Below are positions 1 to 8,058 of a stretch of DNA of 64,000 nt, piece after piece. Source of the DNA: Streptomyces sp. Ncost-T10-10d (GTDB taxonomy: Bacteria; Actinomycetota; Actinomycetes; Streptomycetales; Streptomycetaceae); contig NZ_FMDF01000070.1 in NCBI RefSeq assembly GCF_900091955.1, forward strand, positions 1-64,000, in the 5' to 3' direction. The position numbers and the translations under genes were made by a program. The notes beneath the pieces are model-generated. The model had not been told where the DNA came from, did not search any database, and saw only the letters and a program-made list of their open reading frames with translations. Position 1 is the first letter of the stretch. Every line of letters starts with the position of its first letter.

Positions 1-21
1 TGGGTGCGGTTCGTATCGACG

Positions 22-63
22 ACATTATGGCACTCAGTACCCTCTGTAAAGGAACTTGGTGCC
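22..63 (-). promoter_or_regulatory. Leftward promoter with paired TetR-type operators
   Basis: Read on the minus strand: operator GGCACCAAGTTCC (63-51), -35 TTTACA (50-45), 3 nt, operator GGTACTGAGTGCC (41-29), 1 nt, -10 TAATGT (27-22). The -35 to -10 spacer is 17 nt. The two 13-bp near-palindromes lie 22 bp apart, on one face of the helix. The promoter points off the left edge of the window, so it serves an unseen gene divergent from the TetR gene at 95. The same architecture occurs at 824-866 and 48513-48554. Seen in sequence; repression by a TetR protein is inferred. Confidence 0.6.
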
Positions 64-94
64 AGAAAGGGTCTTCCGGTGCTACGTTCCCCGC

Positions 95-802
95 ATGACT
101 GACGCACACAGGCCAGGGAAGAAGCCCCCCATGCGGGAGGTGCTCGCCGAGGCGGCCTTCCAGCTCTTCCTGGAGCGGGGCTTCGAGCGGACCACGGTGG
201 ACGACATCGTGGCGCGGGCCGGGGTCGGGCGCCGGTCGTTCTTCCGGTACTTCCCCTCCAAGGAGGACGCGGTCTTCCCGGATCACGAGCGCTGCCTCGC
301 CGACATGACGGCGTTTCTTGCGGCGGCCGGTGACACGGAGCCGGTCGACGCGGTGTGCGACGCGGCCCGGCTCGTGCTGCGCATGTACTCCGCAAACCCG
401 GAATTCTCCGTCCAGCGCTACCGGCTCACCCGGGAGGTGCCCGGGCTGCGTACCTACGAACTGTCCGTGGTGCGCCGTTACGAGCAGACGTTGGCCGGTC
501 ATCTCCGTGACCGGTACGGCGAGTCGGGGGACGGGGCGCTGCGGGCCGAGGTGATCGCCGCATCCGTGGTGGCCGCGCACAACAACGGGCTGCGGAGCTG
601 GCTGCGTTCGGGCGGTGAGGGGGACCCGGAGGCCGCGGTGGATCACGCACTCGGGCTGGTGCGCCAGGTGTGGGGGAGTGCGCCGGCCGGGGGCGCGCCC
701 CCGGCCGCCACCGACGGTGACGTGGTGGTCATGGTTGCCGCCAAAGGGGCCCCGATGTGGCGCGTCGTGCAGCAGATCGAGTCGGTCATCGGCCAGGGCT
801 GA
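95..802 (+). CDS. TetR-family transcriptional regulator
   Basis: A 235-residue DNA-binding repressor. The N-terminal helix-turn-helix lies at about residues 18-60; its recognition segment contains GVGRRSFFRYF followed by the family-typical PSKEDAVFPDH. An all-helical ligand-binding domain fills the rest. The ATG at 95 is preferred over a GTG at 56 because the extra residues lie inside the operator region. It is clearly paralogous to the TetR at 49564-50379: both share FPDH, RYxLTREVP, a SGGEGD-like stretch and near-identical recognition helices. It is flanked by paired GGCACTnnGTGCC-type operators upstream (29-63) and downstream (824-859), so autoregulation and control of the DUF35 gene are likely. 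The ligand is unknown; an acyl-CoA is a reasonable guess because the paralogue sits next to ccr. Confidence 0.9.
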   Translation: MTDAHRPGKKPPMREVLAEAAFQLFLERGFERTTVDDIVARAGVGRRSFFRYFPSKEDAVFPDHERCLADMTAFLAAAGDTEPVDAVCDAARLVLRMYSANPEFSVQRYRLTREVPGLRTYELSVVRRYEQTLAGHLRDRYGESGDGALRAEVIAASVVAAHNNGLRSWLRSGGEGDPEAAVDHALGLVRQVWGSAPAGGAPPAATDGDVVVMVAAKGAPMWRVVQQIESVIGQG

Positions 803-823
803 CACCGGGGCCGACCTCGGTTT

Positions 824-866
824 GGTACTGAGTGCCTTTACGTTTCGACACTCAGTGCCCTATGGT
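824..866 (+). promoter_or_regulatory. Promoter with paired TetR-type operators upstream of DUF35 gene
   Basis: Operator GGTACTGAGTGCC (824-836), then -35-like TTTACG (837-842), 4 nt, operator GACACTCAGTGCC (847-859), 1 nt, and -10-like TATGGT (861-866). The spacer is 18 nt. The start would fall near 873, about 50 nt before the GTG at 924. The proximal operator fills the spacer, so a bound repressor would exclude RNA polymerase. The layout matches the ccr promoter almost exactly. Confidence 0.6.
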
Positions 867-923
867 GCGGACGCGCCGACGCGCAGGTGCGGCGCATCCG
901 AGCCGAGCGCAGGGGGTCGAACC

Positions 924-1307
924 GTGTCCCAGTCATCAAGTGGCACCGTGCAGACGGTGCATGAGGAAGCCGGCCTGTACTACCAGCGGTGCCGCTGGTG
1001 CGGCACGGCCTCCTTCCGGAGGCTGCTGTGTCCGGTGTGCGCATCGAGTGATCTGATGCCCGAGCGCAGCGCCGGTCTGGGTGTTGTGGTGAGGTCCGGC
1101 GTCGTCCATCGCTACACGGACGCGGCGCGCAACGAGTCCCTGGTCCGGCTCCCCGAGGGCTTTGTGTTCCGTTGCCGTGTCGTGGGCGCCGCGCCGCACG
1201 AGGTGTCGGTCGGCGCGCGGGTGCGCCCGATTGCCGGCGGTGATCGGGACACGGGCGAGGTGGTCTTCGAACTCTGCGATCCGCCCAGGCGCGACGACTG
1301 GTTCTGA
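924..1307 (+). CDS. Zn-ribbon/OB-fold (DUF35-type) acyl-CoA-associated protein
   Basis: A 127-residue protein of the DUF35 class: an N-terminal rubredoxin-like zinc ribbon (CRWCGTASFRRLLCPVC, about residues 21-37) followed by an OB fold. In characterised relatives the OB fold binds acyl-CoA and the protein partners thiolases or other acyl-CoA enzymes. GTG 924 is chosen because AGGGGG lies about 8 nt upstream and the product begins just before the ribbon; the longer open frame runs back into the TetR gene. No thiolase lies beside it. The paired operators just upstream are shared with the ccr operon, which suggests a role in short-chain acyl-CoA metabolism. Family assignment is good; specific function is unknown. 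Confidence 0.8.
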   Translation: MSQSSSGTVQTVHEEAGLYYQRCRWCGTASFRRLLCPVCASSDLMPERSAGLGVVVRSGVVHRYTDAARNESLVRLPEGFVFRCRVVGAAPHEVSVGARVRPIAGGDRDTGEVVFELCDPPRRDDWF

Positions 1308-1340
1308 GGCTGCGCGGGACCGGCCTGTGCGCCGCCGGGT

Positions 1341-1497
1341 GTGCTCGCCGACCGGGCCGCGATGCTCGCCTTGTTCTCCGCCGACTACGTCCCCACCGCT
1401 CGCGCCAAGGGGCTGTCCGGACGGGCCGTCGTCGGCGGGCACGCGCTGCGCAACTTGCTCGTCATCGTCGTGACCGTCCTCGATCTCCAGCTCGGCA
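1341..1497 (+). pseudogene. Remnant of a DppB/OppB-type peptide ABC permease
   Basis: An open stretch of about 52 residues reads like the cytoplasmic EAA region of dipeptide permeases: DYVPTARAKGLSGRAVV, then GGHALRNL and a hydrophobic run ending in LQLG. Intact permeases carry YIRTARAKGL, HALRNA and LGLQLG at this place. There is no start signal, no preceding membrane segments, and homology fades after about 1500. It is a fragment of a roughly 310-residue protein. The stretch from 1498 to 1714 shows nothing recognisable. Confidence 0.65.
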
Positions 1498-1714
1498 AGG
1501 GGTGCGCGCCAGTCACCCGGGCCCATCCCGCCCGCCGGTCGCGCAACCGCAGCCCAGCAGGGCGTTCACGCAGGAGCGCGACCCGGTACGGTCCGGATAC
1601 CGAGCGCGTCGCGGGGCCGCTCCGGGGCGTGATCGCCGGAATCCGGTATCCCTACGCTGCCACGGCCCGGCAGCCGGTAGCCGCACTCGGCTCGGCCGAC
1701 GCGACGGGCTCGCC

Positions 1715-2806
1715 TCATGAACCGCCGTGCGCCGCCGCCGTGCTTCCGCGTTCGATCAGCCCGGGCAAAGGTACTTGTACGGTGCGGGCGGCGCCGCCGT
1801 CGAGCAGCGAGGTCAACTCCCGCGCGGCGATCCGCCCGAACGCGATCGTGTCCCGGGACAGCGCGGTCAGCCAGGGGGCCGTCAGTCGGCACAGCGCGGA
1901 GTCCTCCCACGACACGACCGAGACATCGTCGGGGACGCTGCGGCCGAGGCCTGCGATGACCGCGGCTCCGGCCGCGGCCATCACATCGTTGTCGTAGATG
2001 ATCGCGGTCGGCGGGGTGGACTGTTCCAGCACTCGGCGGGTGACGGCCGCTCCCTCCGTGTCGGAGTAGTCCGTGGTCACCGAGTGGGCCTCGGCCAGCC
2101 CGCGCCGGTCGGCCTCGATCCGCAGGGAGCGGATGCGCCGGTCGGTGTGGGCGAGCGAGGGCAGACCGGCGATGTGCACGATACGCCGATGGCCCAGCTC
2201 GTGGAGCCGGCCGACGATCGCCGCCATCGCGCCGGCATCGTCCGCGCGTACCTGCGAGAGGCCGGGATGCGGACCGGTGTCGCTGCCGGGCAGTGCGCCG
2301 ATCACGACCCCCGGCAGCCCGAGTTCGTCCAGCAGGTCGGTCCGGGGGTCGTCGGTCCGCGGATCGACGACCAGCACCCCGTCGACCCGGTGCTCCGCCC
2401 ACCAGCGTCGGTAGACGCCGCACTCGGCCTCCACATCCTCCACCACCTGGAAGAGCAGGCCGAGTTGGCGCTCGGCCAGCACCTCCTGGATCCCGGAGAT
2501 CAACTGGAGGAAGAACGAGTCCACGCCCAGGCTCGCCGCCGGGCGTGCCACGACAAGCCCCACGGTCGCCGACCCCTCGCCCGACAGTGCGCGGGCGGCG
2601 GTGCTCGGACGCCAGCCCAGCTGCTCGGCGACCCGCCGAACGCGGTCCCGGGTGATCTCCGAGACGCCGGGGCGGTCGTTGAGGGCGAAGGACACGGCGC
2701 TCTCCGACACTCCGGCACGCTGGGCGATGTCCTTCATGGTCGGCCGTCGCGCAGGTGTGCGCCTGGCCGGCGGAGTCTCTCCGGCCGGCGGCCGCTTCGG
2801 TGTCAC
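1715..2806 (-). CDS. LacI-family transcriptional regulator of the sugar operon
   Basis: A 363-residue repressor. The LacI helix-turn-helix begins at TMKDIAQRAGVSESAVSFAL (about residues 23-42), followed by the hinge helix (STAARALSG) and a periplasmic-binding-like effector domain. GTG 2806 is chosen because AGGAAGAGGAG lies just upstream; the open frame continues upstream without a ribosome binding site, and ATG at residue 24 would be a later alternative. It is divergent from the sugar ABC operon at 3145, with two CTAAAGCGC operators in between (2919-2956). By family behaviour it should repress the transporter and glycosidase genes until an imported sugar or mannoside binds. The effector is unknown. 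Confidence 0.9.
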   Translation of the reverse strand: MTPKRPPAGETPPARRTPARRPTMKDIAQRAGVSESAVSFALNDRPGVSEITRDRVRRVAEQLGWRPSTAARALSGEGSATVGLVVARPAASLGVDSFFLQLISGIQEVLAERQLGLLFQVVEDVEAECGVYRRWWAEHRVDGVLVVDPRTDDPRTDLLDELGLPGVVIGALPGSDTGPHPGLSQVRADDAGAMAAIVGRLHELGHRRIVHIAGLPSLAHTDRRIRSLRIEADRRGLAEAHSVTTDYSDTEGAAVTRRVLEQSTPPTAIIYDNDVMAAAGAAVIAGLGRSVPDDVSVVSWEDSALCRLTAPWLTALSRDTIAFGRIAARELTSLLDGGAARTVQVPLPGLIERGSTAAAHGGS

Positions 2807-2918
2807 CCGGTGCTCCTCTTCCTGTGTTGCCCATGGTCCCTGGGGGGCGCGGTGTTCCTCGCCCCCGCGGGCATCGTAAGCCTTCCGAGCGTATTGGTCG
2901 ACCGAAGTTCTCCGTCGA

Positions 2919-2956
2919 CTAAAGCGCTTGAGTGAAGGTGTCCTAAAGCGCATTAG
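2919..2956. promoter_or_regulatory. Two LacI-type operators in the divergent promoter region
   Basis: CTAAAGCGCTTGAG (2919-2932) and CTAAAGCGCATTAG (2943-2956) are imperfect copies of one 14-bp palindrome with the central AAGCGCTT typical of LacI-family sites. They start 24 bp apart. They lie in the 338-bp gap between the LacI gene (start 2806) and the sugar-binding lipoprotein gene (start 3145), where they could control both directions. A TTGACT hexamer lies at 3036-3041 but no convincing -10 follows. Confidence 0.7.
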
Positions 2957-3144
2957 TCATGCGTCGCTGCAACCTGCTCATATCTGTCTGACCTGCAAGG
3001 ATAGTGGGATGTTGAGTTAGCTTCGAGCGAATGTATTGACTTTGCGACGCGTGCATTGGAAAGTCTGCTGGGCATACGCAGCCGGTGGGCCCACGTCCCG
3101 GCTCGCCGTCCGCACGCCTGGTCCGAGCAAAGGAGCCGTTCACC

Positions 3145-4431
3145 GTGCGCATCTCCCGCAGAGCAGTCGCCGCTGCCGTCGTTCTCGCCACCGTCCTGCC
3201 GCTGAGTGCCTGCGGCGGTGGATCCGACGGAGGCTCGTCCGATGCCTCCGGCAAGGTCGAAGGCGAGATCACCTTCCAGACCTGGAACCTGCAGGCGAAC
3301 TTCAAGGACTACTTCAACGGGGTGATCGCGGGCTTTGAGAAGAAGTACCCGGGGACCGACGTCAAGTGGGTCGACCGGCCCGGCGAGGGCTACGCGGACA
3401 AGATCAGCGCCGACGCGGCCGGAGGCACGCTGCCGGACGTCGTGAACGTCTCGCCCGACCTGGTCGCACCTCTGGCCAAGGCCGGGATCGCACTCGACCT
3501 CGACAAGGCGGCATCGAAGTACCGCAAGGAGTACCTGCCGGGCGCCTGGCAGAGCCATCGGATACCGGGCACGGAAGGGACGTACGCCTTCCCCTGGTAC
3601 CTCAACACCGGACCGCTGTTCTACAACAAGAGCCTCTTCAAGGACGCCGGACTCGACCCCGAGAAGCCGCCGACCACCTACGACGAGCTCTTCGAATCCG
3701 GTCTGAAGCTGGCCGAGAAGAGCAAGGGCAAGATCGCCACACTGGCGAACGTGCCCGCCATCGAGGACTTCGGCCGCTACGGCGGGCAGCTGATGAACAA
3801 GGAAGGTACGGGCTTCGCCTTCAATGACGCCAAGGGTGTTGAACTCCTCACGCACTACAAGGAGTTGTACGACGCCAAGGCGCTCGACCCGCAGGCGCTG
3901 ACCGCTACGCCCGAGTCGTCGGGCCACAAGTTCCTCACCGGGTCCGTGGCGATGAACCCCGGCAGTGCCCTGGATCTGGACCACTTCAAGAAGCAGGCCC
4001 CGAGTCTCTACAAGAACATCGGGATCACGGACCAGATCAGTAGCACCGGCAAGGCCAACATGTACGTCATGGGCGTCATGGTGAATGCGCAGACGAAGCA
4101 GAAGCCGGCGGCCGTGGCCTTCGCCCACTACGTGACCGACGCGACCCGGCAGGTGGAGTTCGCGAAGCAGGTCGCCATCTTCCCGAGCACCGCCGGGTCC
4201 CTCGACGATCCGTACTTCACCAAGGAGGACGGCACTGACGGGACGCGCGTCCGGGTGGCCGCCGCCAAGTCCCTGAAGACGGCCGTAAATTACACACCGG
4301 TTCTCTTCAGCGAACAGATGAAGACCGAGCTGCGCAACCAGATCGCCAAGGCGCTGCAGGGCAAGCAGAGCCCCAAGGAAGCTCTTGACAACGCTGTCAA
4401 GGGCTGTGACCGGCTACTGCAGCAGAGCTGA
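3145..4431 (+). CDS. Sugar ABC transporter substrate-binding lipoprotein
   Basis: A 428-residue extracellular solute-binding protein of family 1 (MalE-like). It begins with a lipoprotein signal: basic VRISRR, a hydrophobic core, and the lipobox LSAC with the cysteine at about residue 19, so it is anchored outside the membrane. The mature part shows the usual two-lobed pattern, with the conserved YxxPWYLNTG-like segment near residue 150. GTG 3145 is preceded by AAAGGAG at 8 nt. It is the first gene of the LacI-controlled operon with two permeases and two glycosidases. No ATPase gene is present; such systems usually borrow the shared MsiK ATPase. The substrate is probably a mannose-containing oligosaccharide, inferred from the GH38 gene downstream. 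Confidence 0.92.
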   Translation: MRISRRAVAAAVVLATVLPLSACGGGSDGGSSDASGKVEGEITFQTWNLQANFKDYFNGVIAGFEKKYPGTDVKWVDRPGEGYADKISADAAGGTLPDVVNVSPDLVAPLAKAGIALDLDKAASKYRKEYLPGAWQSHRIPGTEGTYAFPWYLNTGPLFYNKSLFKDAGLDPEKPPTTYDELFESGLKLAEKSKGKIATLANVPAIEDFGRYGGQLMNKEGTGFAFNDAKGVELLTHYKELYDAKALDPQALTATPESSGHKFLTGSVAMNPGSALDLDHFKKQAPSLYKNIGITDQISSTGKANMYVMGVMVNAQTKQKPAAVAFAHYVTDATRQVEFAKQVAIFPSTAGSLDDPYFTKEDGTDGTRVRVAAAKSLKTAVNYTPVLFSEQMKTELRNQIAKALQGKQSPKEALDNAVKGCDRLLQQS

Positions 4432-4438
4432 GCCCCTC

Positions 4439-5440
4439 GTGAAGACCCTCACTGTGAAGACCCGTGGCATCAACACGCGCACCGCAGCGACGGCGACAGG
4501 GCCGGATGCCGACGAGGCGGGACCGGAGGCCCGGAGTGCGCGTTCCGGCGGCCGCCGACCCGCCCACCGGATCAGCCGTCATCTTCCTTTCAGCCCCTGG
4601 CTGTTCGCGGCACCCGGCCTGCTCGTCGTCGGCGCCTTCAGCCTGTTCCCGTTCTTCAGCACCCTGGTCAACGCCTTTACGGACCGTCGGACCCTGATAC
4701 CGGGGAAGTTCGTCGGCCTGGCGAACTTCCAGGAGCTGATCCACGACGAGATGTTCTGGACCGGACTGCGCAACAGTGCGCTGTACGTCGTCGGCGTCGT
4801 CCCCGCGCTCGTCATCCTGCCGCTGCTGCTGGCGATGCTCGTCCAGCGCCACATCCCCGGCATCACCTTCTTCCGCTCCGCCTTCTACACCCCCGTCGTC
4901 GCTTCCATTGTCGTCGTCGGTCTGATCTGGGTGTGGATGCTCGACGACCGGGGGCTGATCAACGCGCTGCTGGAGGCGGTAGGGATCGGCAGGGTCGGCT
5001 TCCTCAGCGACCAGTGGCTGCTGCTGTTCAGTGCGATGACGGTGACGGTCTGGAAGGGGCTCGGCTACTACATGATCATTTATCTGGCCGCGCTGGCCAA
5101 CGTCCCACGGGAGCTCCACGAAGCCGCCTCCGTGGACGGTGCCGGAGCCGTGCGCCGCTTCTTCACCGTGACCGTCCCCGCTGTCCGCTCCACCATGGTT
5201 CTGGTCGGAGCGCTGGCGTCGGTCGCCGCCTTCAAGGCCTTCTCCGAGGTCTACCTGATGGCCGGCCCCTCCGGCGGCCCGGCAGGCGAGGACACCACGC
5301 TGGTGATGCTCGTCCAGCGCGTCGGCACCGGACTGACCGGGCGGGTCGGCTACGCCTCCGCCATCTCGGTCGTGATCTTCGTTGTGACGGTCGCCCTGAT
5401 GCTGCTGGTGCTCCGCGCCGACCGCAAGGAGGACGCGTGA
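4439..5440 (+). CDS. Sugar ABC transporter permease (MalF/UgpA type)
   Basis: A 333-residue inner-membrane permease with six predicted membrane segments after a charged N-terminal tail of about 50 residues. The EAA loop that docks the ATPase is visible as EAASVDGAGAVRRFFTVTVP near residue 225. GTG 4439 lies 8 nt after the lipoprotein gene; a second GTG at 4454 is an alternative and neither has a strong ribosome binding site. The stop overlaps a GTGA at 5438-5441 that may once have started the next permease. Partner of the permease at 5841. Confidence 0.88.
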   Translation: MKTLTVKTRGINTRTAATATGPDADEAGPEARSARSGGRRPAHRISRHLPFSPWLFAAPGLLVVGAFSLFPFFSTLVNAFTDRRTLIPGKFVGLANFQELIHDEMFWTGLRNSALYVVGVVPALVILPLLLAMLVQRHIPGITFFRSAFYTPVVASIVVVGLIWVWMLDDRGLINALLEAVGIGRVGFLSDQWLLLFSAMTVTVWKGLGYYMIIYLAALANVPRELHEAASVDGAGAVRRFFTVTVPAVRSTMVLVGALASVAAFKAFSEVYLMAGPSGGPAGEDTTLVMLVQRVGTGLTGRVGYASAISVVIFVVTVALMLLVLRADRKEDA

Positions 5441-5449
5441 GTTCCCTCA

Positions 5450-5634
5450 GTCAACCTCTGTGCCGCCAAGAGGGTGTCGTCGGCTGTCGACTCGATGTCT
5501 TGCTCGGTGTGTGCCGGCTCCCGGCGGTCCACGCGGGTGCCGGGGTTGTCCATGACGCCGACGTCGTGGGTCTCGGTCGCCCGGTCCCATCCGATGAACA
5601 CGAAAAAAGTACTCCTGTGACGTCGACGGAGCAC
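5450..5634 (-). mobile_element. IS110-family transposase remnant inside the sugar operon
   Basis: The minus-strand frame encodes FVFIGWDRATETHDVGVMD followed by NPGTRVDR and HTEQDIEST. This is the start of an IS110-type DEDD transposase, where the Asp of GWD is the first catalytic acidic residue and the HDV...D..G..VDR pattern is typical. Only about 55 residues survive; the rest of the roughly 400-residue enzyme is missing. The remnant fills most of the unusual 400-bp gap (5441-5840) between the two permease genes, which should nearly abut. The rest of the gap, 5635-5840, holds only GC-rich hairpins and the leader of the second permease. Confidence 0.6.
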
Positions 5635-5840
5635 CTGCCCGGTGGTGAGGTCGTCTGCCGGGAGCTCATTGATCGGCCCTGTGCGGGGCGTGTCCCCGCA
5701 GCCGATCGGACGGCCTCGGCCCGGCGGGGCCGGCGTAACTCATGCCGGCCGTCGAACGGCTCGCGCACTTGGCCGCGCACCCACCGGGACCGAAAGGTCA
5801 CAACCGTACCGAAGAGGGCTGCAGAAGGGATGGTCCTCTG

Positions 5841-6701
5841 ATGAGCTTCCTGAGCATCACCGATGCCGAAGGCCGCCGCATCCCGGTCTGGCAGCTCCTG
5901 CTGCGCTACGTCCTGCTGCTCGCCGTACTCGTGCTGACCGTCGGACCGTTCCTGTGGCAGCTCTCGACGTCGCTCAAGGGGCCCGGCGAGGACATCTTCA
6001 GCTCGCCGCCGAAGTTCTTGCCCAGCCATCCGACCCTGGACAACTACACACGGGTCGCGGACACTATCCCGGTCTGGGACTACGCGCTGAACTCCCTCAA
6101 GGTGGCCACCGCCAATGTGGTCACCAACTGCGTCGGCTCCGCCCTGGCCGGCTACGCGCTGGCCCGGTTGCGCTACCGCGGGCGCAGGGCTGCCACGCTG
6201 GCGTTCATCCTCGCCATGCTCGTACCCGTCGAGGGCATCATCATTGCCCAGTTCACCACCATGCGTGAGCTCGGTCTGAACAACACCCTGATCGGTGTGC
6301 TGCTGCCGGGATCCGTCGCGGCGATGAACGTGCTGCTGATGCGCAACGCCTTCCTCAACCTTCCGCACGAGGTGGAGGAAGCGGCCTTCATCGACGGCGC
6401 GAACGTCTGGCAGCGCTTCTTCTGGATAGCTCTGCCCTCGGTCAGAGGGACCCTCGCCGTCGTCGCGATCTTCGCCTTCATGGGGGCCTGGGACGACTTC
6501 CTGTGGCCGCTGATCGTGCTGAGCGACCCGGCGAACTTCACCCTGACGATCGGGTTGAACTATCTCCACGGCACGTTCGCGAACGACGAACGGCTCGTCG
6601 CCGCCGGCACGATCATTGCCGTGCTCCCGCTCATTTTGCTCTTCGCCTGTCTCCAGCGCTTCTTCTTCCGGGGGGTCGGCGAAGGCGCCGTCAAGGGCTG
6701 A
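5841..6701 (+). CDS. Sugar ABC transporter permease (MalG/UgpE type)
   Basis: A 286-residue permease with six membrane segments. The EAA loop reads EEAAFIDGANVWQRFFWIALP-like near residues 180-200, shared with MalG-type partners. ATG 5841 follows GAAGGGA about 12 nt upstream. Normally it would follow the first permease with little or no gap; here a 400-bp gap with an IS110 remnant intervenes, so its expression may rely on read-through or a new promoter. The N-terminus (MSFLS) resembles the codons directly after the upstream GTGA (SSLS), which hints at an original start there. Confidence 0.9.
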   Translation: MSFLSITDAEGRRIPVWQLLLRYVLLLAVLVLTVGPFLWQLSTSLKGPGEDIFSSPPKFLPSHPTLDNYTRVADTIPVWDYALNSLKVATANVVTNCVGSALAGYALARLRYRGRRAATLAFILAMLVPVEGIIIAQFTTMRELGLNNTLIGVLLPGSVAAMNVLLMRNAFLNLPHEVEEAAFIDGANVWQRFFWIALPSVRGTLAVVAIFAFMGAWDDFLWPLIVLSDPANFTLTIGLNYLHGTFANDERLVAAGTIIAVLPLILLFACLQRFFFRGVGEGAVKG

Positions 6702-6747
6702 CCGATTTGCCGCCACCCGCACCACAGAACCAGGAAACCCATACCGT

Positions 6748-8001
6748 ATGAGCAACTCCGCGCCGCGCTTCGGCGTCAACTACACGCCCAGCCAGGGCTG
6801 GTTCCACCACTGGCTGGACTTCGACCTCGACGCCGTGCGCGCCGACCTGGACTCGATCGCCGCACTCGGGCTCGACCACATCCGGGTCTTCCCGCTCTGG
6901 CCGCTCTTCCAGCCCAACCGCACCCTGATCCGGCCGCGCGCCGTCGAACAGCTCGTCCAGCTCGCCGACGCCGCGGCGGAACGTGGCCTCGATGTCAACG
7001 TGGACGGACTGCAGGGCCATCTGTCGAGCTTCGACTTCCTTCCGGCCTGGACGCAGACCTGGCACCGGCGCAACATTTTCACCGACCCCGATGTCGTGGC
7101 CGGCCAGGCCGAGTACCTGCGTACGCTCGCGGCCGCTCTCGCCGACCGCCCCCACTTCATCGGCATGACGCTGGGCAACGAGATCAACCAGTTCTCCGGC
7201 CCCCCGCACCCCGACCCGGATGCCATCACCCCCGAACAGGCGGGCAGTTGGCTGCGCACCCTGCTCGACGCCTGCGAGGGGGGAGCACCGGGAAAGCTCC
7301 ATCTGCACGCCGAGTACGACGCCGCCTGGTATCAGGACGACCACGCTTTCACACCCGCCCACGCGGCCCGGATCGGCGCCCTCACCGCCGTGCACTCCTG
7401 GGTCTTCAACGGCACCGCCCAACGGCACGGCCGTACCGGAACTGCCACCGAGCACCACGCCGCGTACTTGATCGAACTGTCCAAGGCATGGGCCACGGAC
7501 CCGCACCGACCGGTCTGGCTGCAGGAGGTCGGCGCCCCGTCCCCGCTCATTCCCGCCGAGCATGCCGCCGCGTTCACCGAGGCGACCGTCGCGAACGCCC
7601 TGGACTGCGAGGACGTGTGGGGCGTCACTTGGTGGTGCTCCCACGATGTGTCCCGCTCCCTGGCCGACTTCCCCGAACTCGAATACAGCCTGGGCCTGTT
7701 GACCAACGACCGGCAGGTCAAACCGGCCGGCCGGGCCATTGCCCGGATCGTCGAGCAGCAGCGGGCGAGGACCGACCGGCCGGCTCCCCGTACCACGGCA
7801 CTGGTGGTCGACACCGGTGACGACGAGACCGCGCCGCGCCGTTCGACCTGCGCCCCCGGCGGCACGTTCTTCGAAGCGTTCGCCCGTCTCACCGCAGACG
7901 GGGTCCGGCCCACGGCTGTCCTCGCGAGCCAGGCCGGGAACAAGGAACACCTGGACACCCGCGGGATCACCGACGTCCTCAAGCCCGACGAGGTCCGGTG
8001 A
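6748..8001 (+). CDS. GH5-like glycoside hydrolase (cytoplasmic)
   Basis: A 417-residue TIM-barrel hydrolase without a signal peptide, so it acts on imported oligosaccharides. The probable acid/base Glu145 sits in GNEINQF and the nucleophile Glu260 in WLQEVG, matching the NE and E positions of clan GH-A, family 5-like mannanases and mannosidases. ATG 6748 is preceded by CAGGAAA; the open frame extends back into the permease gene without a better start. The last 80 or so residues are a poorly conserved tail. It lies 46 bp after the permease and 57 bp before the alpha-mannosidase, in the LacI-controlled operon. The exact linkage hydrolysed cannot be read from sequence. Confidence 0.8.
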   Translation: MSNSAPRFGVNYTPSQGWFHHWLDFDLDAVRADLDSIAALGLDHIRVFPLWPLFQPNRTLIRPRAVEQLVQLADAAAERGLDVNVDGLQGHLSSFDFLPAWTQTWHRRNIFTDPDVVAGQAEYLRTLAAALADRPHFIGMTLGNEINQFSGPPHPDPDAITPEQAGSWLRTLLDACEGGAPGKLHLHAEYDAAWYQDDHAFTPAHAARIGALTAVHSWVFNGTAQRHGRTGTATEHHAAYLIELSKAWATDPHRPVWLQEVGAPSPLIPAEHAAAFTEATVANALDCEDVWGVTWWCSHDVSRSLADFPELEYSLGLLTNDRQVKPAGRAIARIVEQQRARTDRPAPRTTALVVDTGDDETAPRRSTCAPGGTFFEAFARLTADGVRPTAVLASQAGNKEHLDTRGITDVLKPDEVR

Positions 8002-8058
8002 CCGCGCACCCGCACCTGTATCCGCCCCCGCACCCTCATCCAGCTCGGAGCCACCCTC

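Noticed and set aside
2896-2903. GGTCGACC palindrome near the LacI operators
   Set aside because: Only 8 bp, common in this GC content, and without a second copy of the same spacing.
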